A DNA stretch of 64,000 nucleotides, taken from the NCBI GenBank assembly GCA_004555175.1, contig SFJE01000001.1:38780-102779 (forward strand). The letters run 5' to 3'. Every line of letters begins with the position of its first letter. Within the stretch, counting starts at the first letter, position 1. A program made the position numbers and the translations under genes. The notes beneath the pieces are model-generated. The model had not been told where the DNA came from. It made no database searches and was given only the letters and a program-made list of their open reading frames with translations. The stretch comes from Lentisphaeraceae bacterium (lineage in GTDB: Bacteria > Verrucomicrobiota > Kiritimatiellia > RFP12 > DVOR01). Below, piece after piece: positions 26,394 through 34,978 of the stretch.

Positions 26394-27803
26394 ATGGAAT
26401 TGCGCTTTTACAATTCGATGACGCGGCAGTTGGAGCCGTTTACTGCGTTAGAACCGGGCAAGGTGGGGATGTACACGTGTGGGCCGACGGTCTATAACTT
26501 TGCGCATATCGGCAACTTCCGGGCCTATCTCTTTGAGGACTTTCTGAAGCGGACGCTGGAGTTCGCGGGCTACGAGGTCAAGCAGGTGATGAACCTGACC
26601 GATGTCGACGACAAGACCATCCGCGGGTCGCAGGCGGCCGGGAAGCCGCTCAAGGAATATACCAAGCCGTACATCGAGGCCTTCTTTGCGGATCTCAAGG
26701 TGCTGAATGTGGAGCCAGCGGCGGTCTATCCGGCGGCGACCGATCACATTGCCGAGATGCAGAAACTGATTGCCGCGCTCTTCGAGAAGGGGATTGCTTA
26801 CAAGAGCGAGGATGGGTCGGTCTACTTTAGCGTGGAGCGCTTCCCGGGCTACGGAAAGTTGGCGCACCTGGATCGCTCGGCGCTGCGGAGCGGAGTGCGG
26901 ATTGCCGCCGATGAGTATGAAAAGGAGGGGGTGGGGGACTTCGCCCTCTGGAAAGGGTGGGATGAAAAGGACGGCGATGTGGTCTGGGACGCGCCGTGGG
27001 GCCGCGGGCGGCCGGGTTGGCACTTGGAGTGCTCGGCGATGAGTATGAAGTACCTCGGCGAGAGCTTTGACTTGCACACCGGCGGCATCGATAACCTCTT
27101 CCCCCACCACGAGAACGAGATTGCCCAGGCCGAGGCGGTCACCGGCAAGCCCTTCGTCCACACCTGGATGCACTGCGCGCACCTGCGCGTCAATGGGCAG
27201 AAGATGTCCAAGTCCCTCGGGAATTTCTTTACCTTGCGCGACCTCTTGGAGAAGGGCTACACGGGGCGCGAAATCCGCTACGTGCTCCTCAACGCGCAGT
27301 ACCGCCAGCCGCTGAACTTCACCTTCGAGGCACTGGCCGCCGCACGCACGGCCCTGGCGCGTATTGATGGCTGCGTGGAGGCGTTGCAGGCGCGGGTCAA
27401 GTCCGGCGCGGCCGATAATGGCGAACGCGTCCCTTCGCACTTGGAGGCCTTTGGCGCAGCGTTGGCTGACGACCTGAACGCCCCCGAGGCCTTCGCCGCC
27501 CTCTTCACCTTGGTGCGCGAGGCGAATGGCGCGCTCAATGGCACCCTTTCGGCTGCCGGCGCCCAGGCCGTGCTCGATGAGCTTGCGCGGATGGATAAGG
27601 TGCTCGGCTTCATCTTCTTTGGCGCGGCCAAGGCCGAGGCCGAGATCCCCGCCGAGATTGCCGCTTTGGCCGAGGCGCGGGCTCAGGCGCGCGCGGCGAA
27701 GAATTGGGCCGAGAGCGACCGCCTGCGCGATGAACTGGCCGCCAAGGGCTGGTCTGTGCGCGACAGCAAGGCCGGTCAGGAACTCAAGCCGTTGGCAAAG
27801 TGA
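26394..27803 (+). CDS. cysS: Cysteinyl-tRNA synthetase
   Basis: 469-aa class I aminoacyl-tRNA synthetase. The CGPTVYNFAHIGNFR segment carries the zinc-binding Cys and the HIGH-type motif (HIGN). Further family motifs are MNLTDVDDKTI, WHLECSAMSMKYLG, and DNLFPHHENEIAQ. The KMSKSLGNF activation loop follows. ATG 26394 is chosen over an upstream in-frame GTG because AAAGGA sits 7 nt before it. It overlaps tmk by one base (TGATG). Confidence 0.97.
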   Translation: MELRFYNSMTRQLEPFTALEPGKVGMYTCGPTVYNFAHIGNFRAYLFEDFLKRTLEFAGYEVKQVMNLTDVDDKTIRGSQAAGKPLKEYTKPYIEAFFADLKVLNVEPAAVYPAATDHIAEMQKLIAALFEKGIAYKSEDGSVYFSVERFPGYGKLAHLDRSALRSGVRIAADEYEKEGVGDFALWKGWDEKDGDVVWDAPWGRGRPGWHLECSAMSMKYLGESFDLHTGGIDNLFPHHENEIAQAEAVTGKPFVHTWMHCAHLRVNGQKMSKSLGNFFTLRDLLEKGYTGREIRYVLLNAQYRQPLNFTFEALAAARTALARIDGCVEALQARVKSGAADNGERVPSHLEAFGAALADDLNAPEAFAALFTLVREANGALNGTLSAAGAQAVLDELARMDKVLGFIFFGAAKAEAEIPAEIAALAEARAQARAAKNWAESDRLRDELAAKGWSVRDSKAGQELKPLAK

Positions 27804-28429
27804 TGGCGCGCGGCAAGTTTATTACGCTGGAAGGACCCGAGGGCGCGGGTAAGAGTACGCACCTCTCGCGTCTGGCCGAGGCGTTGCGTGCGCGGGGCAT
27901 TGAGGTGCTGACCACGCGCGAGCCGGGCGGAACGCCGCTCTGCGAGGCGGTGCGCGGGATCCTGCAGTTTAATGCGGCCGGCGAAGCGCCGCAGACGCGC
28001 GCGGAGGTGTTGCTCTTCCTGGCGAGTCGGGCGCAACTGGTGGCGCAGGTCATCGAGCCGGCCCTCGCGCGCGGCACCTGGGTGTTGTGCGACCGCTTTT
28101 GCGACTCCACCTTTGCCTATCAGGGCTACGGACGGGGGTTGGAACTGGCGCAGTTGCACGCCTTGAACGCCTTTGCCACCGCCGGCTTGATGCCCGATTT
28201 GACGCTCCTGCTGGATATTCCCGAGGCCGAGAGCGCCCGGCGCCTGGCCGAACGCAAGGGGCCGGCAGACCGTTTTGAGCAGGAGCAGGCGGCCTTTCAC
28301 CGTCGCCTGGCCGAAGGTTTCCGGGAGATGGCCGCCGCCGAGCCGGCGCGCTTCCGAGTGATTGACAGTAGCGGCAGCGAGGCGCAGACCGCCGAGCAAA
28401 TACTTGCCGCCGTAGAAAGCTTTACGTGA
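27803..28429 (+). CDS. tmk: Thymidylate kinase
   Basis: 208-aa dTMP kinase. P-loop GPEGAGKST at residues ~10-18, TREPGGTPLCEAVR (DR/EPGGT motif), the CDRFCDSTFAYQGYGRG substrate-binding segment and a LLLDIPEAESARRLAER nucleotide-binding end. Phosphorylates dTMP to dTDP. The ATG at 27803 overlaps the cysS stop in TGATG; a GTG one codon earlier is less likely. Confidence 0.95.
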   Translation: MARGKFITLEGPEGAGKSTHLSRLAEALRARGIEVLTTREPGGTPLCEAVRGILQFNAAGEAPQTRAEVLLFLASRAQLVAQVIEPALARGTWVLCDRFCDSTFAYQGYGRGLELAQLHALNAFATAGLMPDLTLLLDIPEAESARRLAERKGPADRFEQEQAAFHRRLAEGFREMAAAEPARFRVIDSSGSEAQTAEQILAAVESFT

Positions 28430-28467
28430 TTGGCGCCGAGTGCGCCGCAAGATGTGGAGAGAAGACG

Positions 28468-30237
28468 ATGAAGTTGGATCCTACGAAGTTGAAAGATTGG
28501 CAGATTGCCGAGGCCGCCGAGACCGAGATGCGCCCGATTGCCGAGGTGGCGCGCGACTTGGGCGTGGCCGATGGCGAACTCATCCCCTATGGCAACAGCT
28601 ACGCGAAGATTGACGCCCACGCCGTCTTCGCCCGCACCGGTGGCAAGCAGAAGGCCAAGTACATCGACGTGACGGCCATCACTCCCACGCCTCTGGGCGA
28701 GGGCAAGACCACCACCACCGTTGGCCTGCTCGAAGGCCTTGGGCGTCTGGGTAAGGCGTGCTGTGGCACGCTCCGTCAGCCCTCGGGCGGCCCCACCTTC
28801 AATATTAAGGGCGGCGCGGCCGGCGGCGGGTTGGCGCAGGTTATCCCCCTCACCCCCCTCTCGCTGGGGCTGACGGGCGACTTCGATGCCGTCGAGAAGG
28901 CCAACAACCTCTGCATGGTGGCCATCAACTCGCGCATGCAGCACGAGCGCAACCACGATGACGCCTGGCTCGCCACCAAGAAGCTCACCCGCCTGGACAT
29001 CGACCCCGCGCGGGTGCAGTTCAAGTGGGCGCTGGACTTCTGCGCGCAGGGGCTGCGCCAGATCCGCATCGGCCTGGGCGCGGGCACCCTCAACGGCTTT
29101 GAGATGGATTCGGGCTTCTACATCACCGTGGCCTCCGAAGTAATGGCCATCCTTGCGGTGGCTTCCGACCTCGCCGACCTGCGCAAGCGCATCGGCCGCA
29201 TCATCGTGGCCTACACCAAGCAGGGCAAGCCCGTCACGGCCGACGACCTGGAGGTGGCCGGCGCGATGACTGCTTGGCTCGTGCGCGCCCTCAACCCCAC
29301 GCTGATGCAGACCATCGAGGGCCAGCCCGTCCTCGTCCACGCCGGCCCCTTCGCCAACATCGCCATCGGCCAGAACTCGGTGATTGCCGACCGCGTGGCC
29401 TGCGCGCTCACCGACTACGTGGTCACCGAGAGTGGCTTCGCGGCGGATATGGGCTTTGAGAAGTTCTGGAACATCAAGTGCCGCTGCTCGGGTCTCAAGC
29501 CCGATGCCGTGGTCCTCGTGGCCACCATCCGCGCCCTCAAGCGCCACGGCGGCGCGCCCGATGTCAAGCCTGGCACGCCCCTCGACCCGGCCTACACCCA
29601 GGAGAACCTCCCGCTGCTGGAGGCCGGTTGCCGCACGAACCTCCTCGCGCACATCGACATCATCCGCAAGTCTGGCATCCGCCCGGTGGTCTGCCTGAAC
29701 CACTTCTACACCGACACCGACGCCGAAGTCGCCCTCGTCAAGCAGATTGTCGAGGAGGCCGGCTGCCGTTTCGCCCTCTCCAAGCACTGGGAGAAGGGTG
29801 GCGAGGGGGCCGAGGAGCTCGCCCGCCAGGTCATCGCCGCTTGCGAGGAGCCCAACGACTTCCACTTCCTCTGCGATGTGGCCGAGCCGCTCTCCGCGCG
29901 CCTCGAGAAGCAGGTCAAGGAGGTCTACGGCGGCGACGGGGTCGATTACGAGCCGGCCGCGCTTGAGAAGATGCGCGCCTTCGAGGCCAATCCCGAGACG
30001 GCCCACCTGCCGATCTGCGTGGCCAAGACCCAATACTCGCTCTCCGACGATGCCACTAAGATTGGCCGCCCCACTGGCTGGCGCCTGAAGGTCCAGGACA
30101 TCCTAATCTACCAGGGCGCGGGCTTCATCGTTCCGGTCTCGGGAAAGATTATGTTGATGCCCGGCACCTCCGCCAACCCGGCCTATCGCCGCATCGATGT
30201 CGACGTCGAGACCGGCAAGGTCAAGGGCCTCTTCTAA
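28468..30237 (+). CDS. fhs: Formate-tetrahydrofolate ligase
   Basis: 589-aa ATP-dependent 10-formyl-THF synthetase. The ATP-binding loop TPTPLGEGKTTTTVGL, the IKGGAAGGG motif, the HERNHDDAWLATKKLTRLDI region and the C-terminal IMLMPGTSANPAYRRIDVD all support the family. Variant residues flank the core: QPSGGPTFN precedes IKGGAAGGG where most homologues have EPSLGPxFG. The start at 28468 has GGAGA 7 nt upstream. It supplies one-carbon units used by the adjacent panB product (via methylene-THF) and in formate assimilation. Confidence 0.95.
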   Translation: MKLDPTKLKDWQIAEAAETEMRPIAEVARDLGVADGELIPYGNSYAKIDAHAVFARTGGKQKAKYIDVTAITPTPLGEGKTTTTVGLLEGLGRLGKACCGTLRQPSGGPTFNIKGGAAGGGLAQVIPLTPLSLGLTGDFDAVEKANNLCMVAINSRMQHERNHDDAWLATKKLTRLDIDPARVQFKWALDFCAQGLRQIRIGLGAGTLNGFEMDSGFYITVASEVMAILAVASDLADLRKRIGRIIVAYTKQGKPVTADDLEVAGAMTAWLVRALNPTLMQTIEGQPVLVHAGPFANIAIGQNSVIADRVACALTDYVVTESGFAADMGFEKFWNIKCRCSGLKPDAVVLVATIRALKRHGGAPDVKPGTPLDPAYTQENLPLLEAGCRTNLLAHIDIIRKSGIRPVVCLNHFYTDTDAEVALVKQIVEEAGCRFALSKHWEKGGEGAEELARQVIAACEEPNDFHFLCDVAEPLSARLEKQVKEVYGGDGVDYEPAALEKMRAFEANPETAHLPICVAKTQYSLSDDATKIGRPTGWRLKVQDILIYQGAGFIVPVSGKIMLMPGTSANPAYRRIDVDVETGKVKGLF

Positions 30238-30246
30238 GGAGCCGCT

Positions 30247-31053
30247 ATGCGTAGTTGGACGCCGCAGAAACTGCGGGAGTTGAAGGGCAAGCGCGCCTTC
30301 GCCACGGTCACCTGTTATGACGCCACCAGCGCCACGCTCATCGAGGCGCTCGAGCCTGGCCTTATCCCGCTCGTGCTCGTGGGCGACTCGCTGGGGATGA
30401 CGATGCAGGGCCACAACTCGCCCCTGCCCGTCACCCTCGACGAGATGATCTACCACACCCGCTGCGTGGCCCGCGTGCTCCGCTCCCCGATGGTGATTGC
30501 CGACCTTCCCTTCGGCGCCTATCAGGTCAGTGACGACGAGGGCTTCCGCAACGCCCTACGCCTGATTAAAGAGGGCGATGCCGATGGCGTCAAGCTCGAG
30601 GGCGGCGAGCGCTGCGTGCCGCTCATCCGCCGCCTGGTCGAGGCCGGCATCCCCGTCTGCGGCCACCTGGGGTTGACCCCGCAGAGCTGCCTGGCGATGG
30701 GCGGCTTCAAGGTCCAGGGGCGCGAAGCCGAGGCCGCCAAGCGCCTGATTGAGGAGGCCAAACTCCTCGCCAGCGCCGGGTGCTTCTGCCTGGTGGTGGA
30801 GGGCGTTCCGGCAGTCCTGGGAACGGCCATCACCAAGGCCGTCTCCATCCCCGTTATCGGCATTGGCGCCGGCGCGCAGACCGATGGCCAGATTCTCGTC
30901 TGGCAAGACCTCCTGGGCCTGAACATCGGCCACGTGCCCAAGTTTGCCCGCACCTTTGCCACCCTTGGCCAGACCATCCAGGATGCCCTGCGCGCCTACG
31001 CCGGCGAGGTCGCCGCCCGCACCTTCCCGGCCGAAGCCGAATCCTATCAGTAA
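30247..31053 (+). CDS. panB: 3-methyl-2-oxobutanoate hydroxymethyltransferase
   Basis: 268-aa ketopantoate hydroxymethyltransferase, first step of pantothenate/CoA synthesis, using methylene-THF. Motifs: FATVTCYDATSATLIE, VLVGDSLGMTMQGH (metal/substrate site), FGAYQVSDDEGFRNA, VKLEGGE, GHLGLTPQS and IGIGAGAQTDGQILVWQDLLG. AGGAG lies upstream of the ATG, 9 bp after fhs. Coupling with fhs makes sense because both handle folate one-carbon units. Confidence 0.96.
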   Translation: MRSWTPQKLRELKGKRAFATVTCYDATSATLIEALEPGLIPLVLVGDSLGMTMQGHNSPLPVTLDEMIYHTRCVARVLRSPMVIADLPFGAYQVSDDEGFRNALRLIKEGDADGVKLEGGERCVPLIRRLVEAGIPVCGHLGLTPQSCLAMGGFKVQGREAEAAKRLIEEAKLLASAGCFCLVVEGVPAVLGTAITKAVSIPVIGIGAGAQTDGQILVWQDLLGLNIGHVPKFARTFATLGQTIQDALRAYAGEVAARTFPAEAESYQ

Positions 31054-31065
31054 TCGAGCAAGACT

Positions 31066-32082
31066 ATGACACTTCAAGAACTTCAGCAAGAACACGCGGC
31101 CTCTTTGCAGGCGCTCGCCGCCGCCACCTCCACCGATGCGCTTGACGCGCTGCGCGTGCGCTACCTCGGCCGCAATGGCCTCATCCCGGGCCTCGTCAAG
31201 CAGATGAAGGACGTCCCGCCGGCCGACCGCCCCGCTTTCGGCAAGGAGCTCGGTGCTTGGCGTGGTGCCTTCGAGGCCGCCCTCGCCGAGAAGACCCTCG
31301 CGCTCCAGGCCTCTGCCGAGCCGGTGGCGGCCTTCGATGTCTCCCTGCCCGGCCGTTGGCGCGCCGAGGGCGTCATCCACCCCGTCTCCCGCGTCATTGA
31401 AGAGGCTGCCGAGATCTTCCACCGCCTGGGCTTCACCGTGGCCGACGGCCCGGACATCGAGAACAAGTTCAACAACTTCACCGCCCTCAACACCGCTCCC
31501 CATCACCCCTCGATGGACCCGAGCGACACCTTCTGGTTCGACGCCGAGACCCTCCTGCGCACGCAGACCAGCCCGGTGCAAATCCGCACGATGATGGGCA
31601 ATCCGCCCCCCGTGCGCATCATCAACCCCGGCCGCTGTTACCGCCGTGACACCACCGACGCCACCCACTCGGCCAACTTCCACCAAATCGAAGGCCTCTA
31701 CGTCGACACCCGCCCCGTCTCCCTGGCCGACCTCAAGAGCACCCTGGCCTACTTCGCCCGCGCGATGATGGGCCCGGAGATTGGCGTGCGCTTCCGTCCG
31801 CACTTCTTCCCCTTCACCGAACCGAGCGTGGAGGTGGACTTCACCTGCCACGTCTGCAAGGGCAAGGGCTGCCGCGTCTGCAAGCAGAGCGGTTGGATCG
31901 AGATTGCCGGCGCTGGGATGGTCGATCCGCGCGTCTACGAACACGTGGGCTACGACCCCGAGCAGGTCTACGGCTACGCCTTTGGCATGGGCGTAGAGCG
32001 CATTGCGATGATTAAGTACGGCATCCCCGACATCCGCTTCCTCTACGAGAACGATATTCGCTTCCTCTCGCAGATGCGCTAA
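31066..32082 (+). CDS. pheS: Phenylalanyl-tRNA synthetase alpha subunit
   Basis: 338-aa class II synthetase alpha chain. N-terminal coiled coil (residues 1-85), then motif 1 (HPVSRVIEEAAEIFHRLGF), ADGPDIENKFNNFTALN, HPSMDPSDTFW, motif 2 around RCYRRDTTDATHSANFHQIEG, and motif 3 with GMGVERIAMIKYGIPDIR. The zinc-like CHVCKGKGCRVCKQSGW insertion is typical. No pheT follows; the next gene is mutY after a terminator, so the beta subunit is encoded elsewhere. Confidence 0.97.
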   Translation: MTLQELQQEHAASLQALAAATSTDALDALRVRYLGRNGLIPGLVKQMKDVPPADRPAFGKELGAWRGAFEAALAEKTLALQASAEPVAAFDVSLPGRWRAEGVIHPVSRVIEEAAEIFHRLGFTVADGPDIENKFNNFTALNTAPHHPSMDPSDTFWFDAETLLRTQTSPVQIRTMMGNPPPVRIINPGRCYRRDTTDATHSANFHQIEGLYVDTRPVSLADLKSTLAYFARAMMGPEIGVRFRPHFFPFTEPSVEVDFTCHVCKGKGCRVCKQSGWIEIAGAGMVDPRVYEHVGYDPEQVYGYAFGMGVERIAMIKYGIPDIRFLYENDIRFLSQMR

Positions 32083-32105
32083 CCGGCCATTCGGCCGCCT
32101 ATCAA

Positions 32106-32138
32106 GGCCCGCTTCACCTGTGGAGGCGGGCCCTTTTT
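32106..32138 (+). terminator. Terminator after pheS
   Basis: GGCCCGC (32106-32112) pairs with GCGGGCC (32126-32132), followed by CTTTTTG. The mutY start codon lies only 6 bp further on. Confidence 0.85.
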
Positions 32139-32143
32139 GCAAG

Positions 32144-33166
32144 ATGACCCCGCCCCCCGCCTCCTCCGCCCTCGCCGAGAGCTTTGCCGCCCTCCTCGCT
32201 TGGTACCGCGCCAACCAGCGCGAGATGCCTTGGCGCGGCCACCCCGATCCCTACGCCGTCTGGGTCAGCGAAATGATGCTCCAGCAGACCCAAGTGGAGA
32301 CCGTTCGCCCCTACTTCGCGCGCTTCCTCGCCGCCTTTCCCACCATCGCCGCCCTTGCCGCCGCCGAAGACGAGCCCCTCCTCAAAGCCTGGGAGGGCCT
32401 AGGCTACTACGCGCGTGTGCGCAACCTCCGCAAAGCCGCTCGCCTCCTCGTCTCCGACCACGCCGGCACCCTCCCGCGCACCGCCGCCGAACTCCAAAAA
32501 CTTCCCGGCATCGGTCCATACTCCGCCGCCGCCATCGCCAGCATCTGTTTCGGCGAAGCCGTCCCCGTCGTCGATGGCAACGTCATCCGCGTCTTCGCCC
32601 GCCACAACGCCCTGCCCGACGACTTCTCCGCCCAAGCCCCTCGCCGCGCCCTCGCCGCCTGGCTCACCCCCTTCATCCAAGCCTCCGGCTCCCCCGCCGA
32701 CTTCAATCAAGCCATGATGGAACTCGGCGCGCTGCTCTGCACGCCCCACCGCCCCAACTGTGCCGCCTGCCCCCTCCGCAACACCTGCCGCGCCGCCGCC
32801 GAAGGCTCGCCGCTCGACTTCCCCCGTCCCTCCCCCAAGAAGCCCCTCCCCACCCGCCGCGAAAAGGTCCTCCTCCTGCGCAACACCGAAGGCGCGCTCC
32901 TCCTCGCCCGTCACCCCGGCGAACGCCTCCTCGCCGGCTTCTGGGAACTCCCCCAACTCGACTTGCTCCCCTTCCCCCTCCCCGTCAAACCCCGCCGCCA
33001 CAGCACCTACCGCCAAACCTTCACCCACTTCCACCTCATCCAGAGCGTCTACGCCGCCCCCCCAGTCCCCCCTGTCTCCCTCCCCGACACATTCATCTGG
33101 TCCCCCAACCCCTCCGCCCTCCCCCTCACCACCGCCACCCGCAAAATCCTCGCCGCTGATAGATAA
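32144..33166 (+). CDS. mutY: A/G-specific adenine glycosylase
   Basis: 340-aa MutY. It removes adenine opposite 8-oxoguanine. HhH-GPD core: MPWRGHPDPYAVWVSEMMLQQTQVETV (catalytic Glu after the W-R-x-x motif), LPGIGPYSAAAIASICFG, and VDGNVIRVFAR with the catalytic Asp. The iron-sulfur loop has C-x6-C-x2-C-x5-C (CTPHRPNCAACPLRNTC). The C-terminal NUDIX-like domain is shortened but present (GERLLAGFWELPQL ... TFTHFHL). The ATG at 32144 has no clear ribosome site, and it sits just behind the pheS terminator. Confidence 0.93.
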   Translation: MTPPPASSALAESFAALLAWYRANQREMPWRGHPDPYAVWVSEMMLQQTQVETVRPYFARFLAAFPTIAALAAAEDEPLLKAWEGLGYYARVRNLRKAARLLVSDHAGTLPRTAAELQKLPGIGPYSAAAIASICFGEAVPVVDGNVIRVFARHNALPDDFSAQAPRRALAAWLTPFIQASGSPADFNQAMMELGALLCTPHRPNCAACPLRNTCRAAAEGSPLDFPRPSPKKPLPTRREKVLLLRNTEGALLLARHPGERLLAGFWELPQLDLLPFPLPVKPRRHSTYRQTFTHFHLIQSVYAAPPVPPVSLPDTFIWSPNPSALPLTTATRKILAADR

Positions 33167-33597
33167 GGCTGGGGAGTGCGGGGAAGCAAAGGATTGGATG
33201 ATGTGGGGACTGCTCGCCCCGGCCAAGTCCGAGCGAAGCGAAGAAACTATGTCAACAAGCGCCCTCCGGGCTCTTCGGCATTGGCAGACCCCGGCGGCCC
33301 TTCGTCCTTTCCCAAGATGCCGTTTCAGTTGGTTAGTGCCACTAACCAACTGAAGCGTTGTGTTCGGCAGTGCCCCGCTTAGCCCGTTTAAGGGCTCCTC
33401 TTCACGCGCGCCTATTCCAAGGGCACAACACATCCGTTGGCAATCCGCACAAGCCCCTGCACAGGCGTATACGCCACAACGCTCGCGGAATGGCGGCTTA
33501 GAGGGCGATGGCCTCCCGGCGGACCTGGGGACCAAAGGCATTACAGTGCGGAGGCGAATGCGTTAAGCGGTTAGGGAGACTTGCGCCTGGGGCGGGT
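33167..33597. other. Intergenic region between mutY and the polyene operon
   Basis: About 430 bp with no credible gene. Apart from a 31-bp perfect palindrome at 33324-33354 I see no recognisable promoter or RNA. Both flanking genes end towards it or near it (convergent), so it is a 3'-end region. Confidence 0.6.
33324..33354. repeat. 31-bp palindrome (15-bp arms, 1-bp centre)
   Basis: TTCAGTTGGTTAGTG at 33324-33338 is perfectly complementary to CACTAACCAACTGAA at 33340-33354. No T-run on either side, so not a typical intrinsic terminator. The geometry equals that of the palindrome at 57310-57340. Confidence 0.9.
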
Positions 33598-34329
33598 TCA
33601 GTTTGAGCGTGCGCCGAGGAGTTTTTCGAGGTGATGGGTGAGGGTATTGGCGCGGGCGTGGAGGGAGGGGCCGGGGATGTCGGCGGGGTGGATGAGGGGG
33701 AGAGAGGTGAGACGGCAGTCGATTCGTTCGGTTCCCATATCGAGGAGGGATTGGCCTTTGGCAAGGACGCGACGAGAGAAGGTGATGCGGACGGGGAGGA
33801 TGGGGGTGTTGGTGCGGAGGGCGAGCTGGGCGGCGCCGCGGCGGAAGGGGTGGAGGCCGCCGGATTGGGGGGAGCGGGTGCCTTCGGGGAAGATGAGGAG
33901 GTTATGGCCTTTGGCGAGGAGGGGCGGGGCGATGTCGAGGAGGGTGGCATCGTCTGGAAGGAGGAGGCGGGAGACGACGAAGCCGAGGAAGGGGTTGCGG
34001 CGGAGGCCGTGGCGGGCGAGGGATAGGATGTTGGGGTAGCGAGAGAGGAAGAAGAGGACGTCGATGAGGGAGGGGTGGTTGGCCACGATGAGGGTGCCGC
34101 GCAGGGGCTTGGGCATGGCCGAGAAATCGAAGCGGAAGAGGCGTGTCCAGGAGCCGAGGAGGAGGAAGAGGGTCCAGAGGAGGCTGACGATGCGCCGGCA
34201 GCAGCGTTTGCTCCAGAGGAAGGGGAGGACCAGACCCGAGAGGGCGAGGCCTCCGGCGTTGAAGAGGACGAAGAGGGCGCAGGCGGTGAAGCCGCGTAGG
34301 TGTGCTCTGACCTTGGGCGGAAGGCTCAT
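33598..34329 (-). CDS. 1-acylglycerol-3-phosphate-type acyltransferase (polyene cluster)
   Basis: 243-aa membrane-associated acyltransferase of the PlsC/LPLAT superfamily. One N-terminal hydrophobic segment, then the catalytic NHPSLIDV (H-x4-D) motif, and the substrate motif FPEGTRS further on. Aryl-polyene clusters carry such acyltransferases to attach the polyene to a lipid. Last gene of the operon; its start overlaps the previous stop (ATGA). ATG 34329 chosen over a longer frame for that reason. Confidence 0.85.
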   Translation of the reverse strand: MSLPPKVRAHLRGFTACALFVLFNAGGLALSGLVLPFLWSKRCCRRIVSLLWTLFLLLGSWTRLFRFDFSAMPKPLRGTLIVANHPSLIDVLFFLSRYPNILSLARHGLRRNPFLGFVVSRLLLPDDATLLDIAPPLLAKGHNLLIFPEGTRSPQSGGLHPFRRGAAQLALRTNTPILPVRITFSRRVLAKGQSLLDMGTERIDCRLTSLPLIHPADIPGPSLHARANTLTHHLEKLLGARSN

Positions 34330-34970
34330 CGGGTGCGGCAGAGGGTGAAGGCGTGTGCGCGCAGGCACTGGCTTTGGCCGAGGAAGAAGGCGCAGAGGTC
34401 TGCGGCGGTGATTGGTTCTGTGGGGGTGGGGGCGCTGGGGAGGACGAGCGCGTGGAGCGCATCGTCGGGGGCGGGGGTGTCGTCGAGGAGGGCGCCGATG
34501 GCACAGGCATCGGGGGTGCCGGGCTCGTCGGCGAGGATCCAGAGGCGGGGACCGCTGGCCATAAGCGCTTCGAGGAGACTGCAGGCGGGGGTGTCAGCGC
34601 CGGCAGCGATGGCGGTGTAGGGGGCGGTGTTGTGGGCGAAGATGGAGTAGAGGCCGGGGGCGGCGTTGTAGACCGAGGTGCTAAAGCGGGCGGGAGAGAC
34701 TTCGCCGGTGGCCTGGAAGTCGGCCACGATGCGGCGCGAGAGGGTGTCTTCGCCAGTGCGGGAGGCGAAGATGATGGGGAGGTGCTCGGTGAGGGAGGGG
34801 GGAAGGTCGGCGGTGAGCGCGTGCGCGAGGTGGAAGGCGATGGCTTGCAGCTGCGAGAGGCGCCGGCGCTGAAGGGGCGGCACAAAGGAGAGGTCGGGCT
34901 TCTGTGCGAGGTCGGGCCAATGGGCCACGCGGCGGATGGCCAGAGGGGTGGGGCGTGGAGCGAGGGGCAT
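34326..34970 (-). CDS. Beta-ketoacyl synthase-like chain-length factor
   Basis: 214-aa protein resembling the N-terminal half of a ketoacyl synthase (Ketoacyl-synt_2 type): FASRTGEDTLSRRI and FSTSVYNAAPGLYSI segments, without the catalytic Cys context of active KAS enzymes. Such truncated, inactive KAS-like proteins are regular members of aryl-polyene clusters, where they pair with an active KAS. Assignment is by pattern and cluster context. Confidence 0.75.
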   Translation of the reverse strand: MPLAPRPTPLAIRRVAHWPDLAQKPDLSFVPPLQRRRLSQLQAIAFHLAHALTADLPPSLTEHLPIIFASRTGEDTLSRRIVADFQATGEVSPARFSTSVYNAAPGLYSIFAHNTAPYTAIAAGADTPACSLLEALMASGPRLWILADEPGTPDACAIGALLDDTPAPDDALHALVLPSAPTPTEPITAADLCAFFLGQSQCLRAHAFTLCRTR

Positions 34971-34978
34971 GGCGGGGC

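Noticed and set aside
28297..30033. 578-codon minus-strand frame over fhs
   Set aside because: Shadow of the FTHFS gene; no ribosome site and no family pattern.
32137..33159. 340-codon alternative plus frame over mutY
   Set aside because: Arg/Pro-rich frame shadow; the MutY frame carries the catalytic and iron-sulfur motifs.
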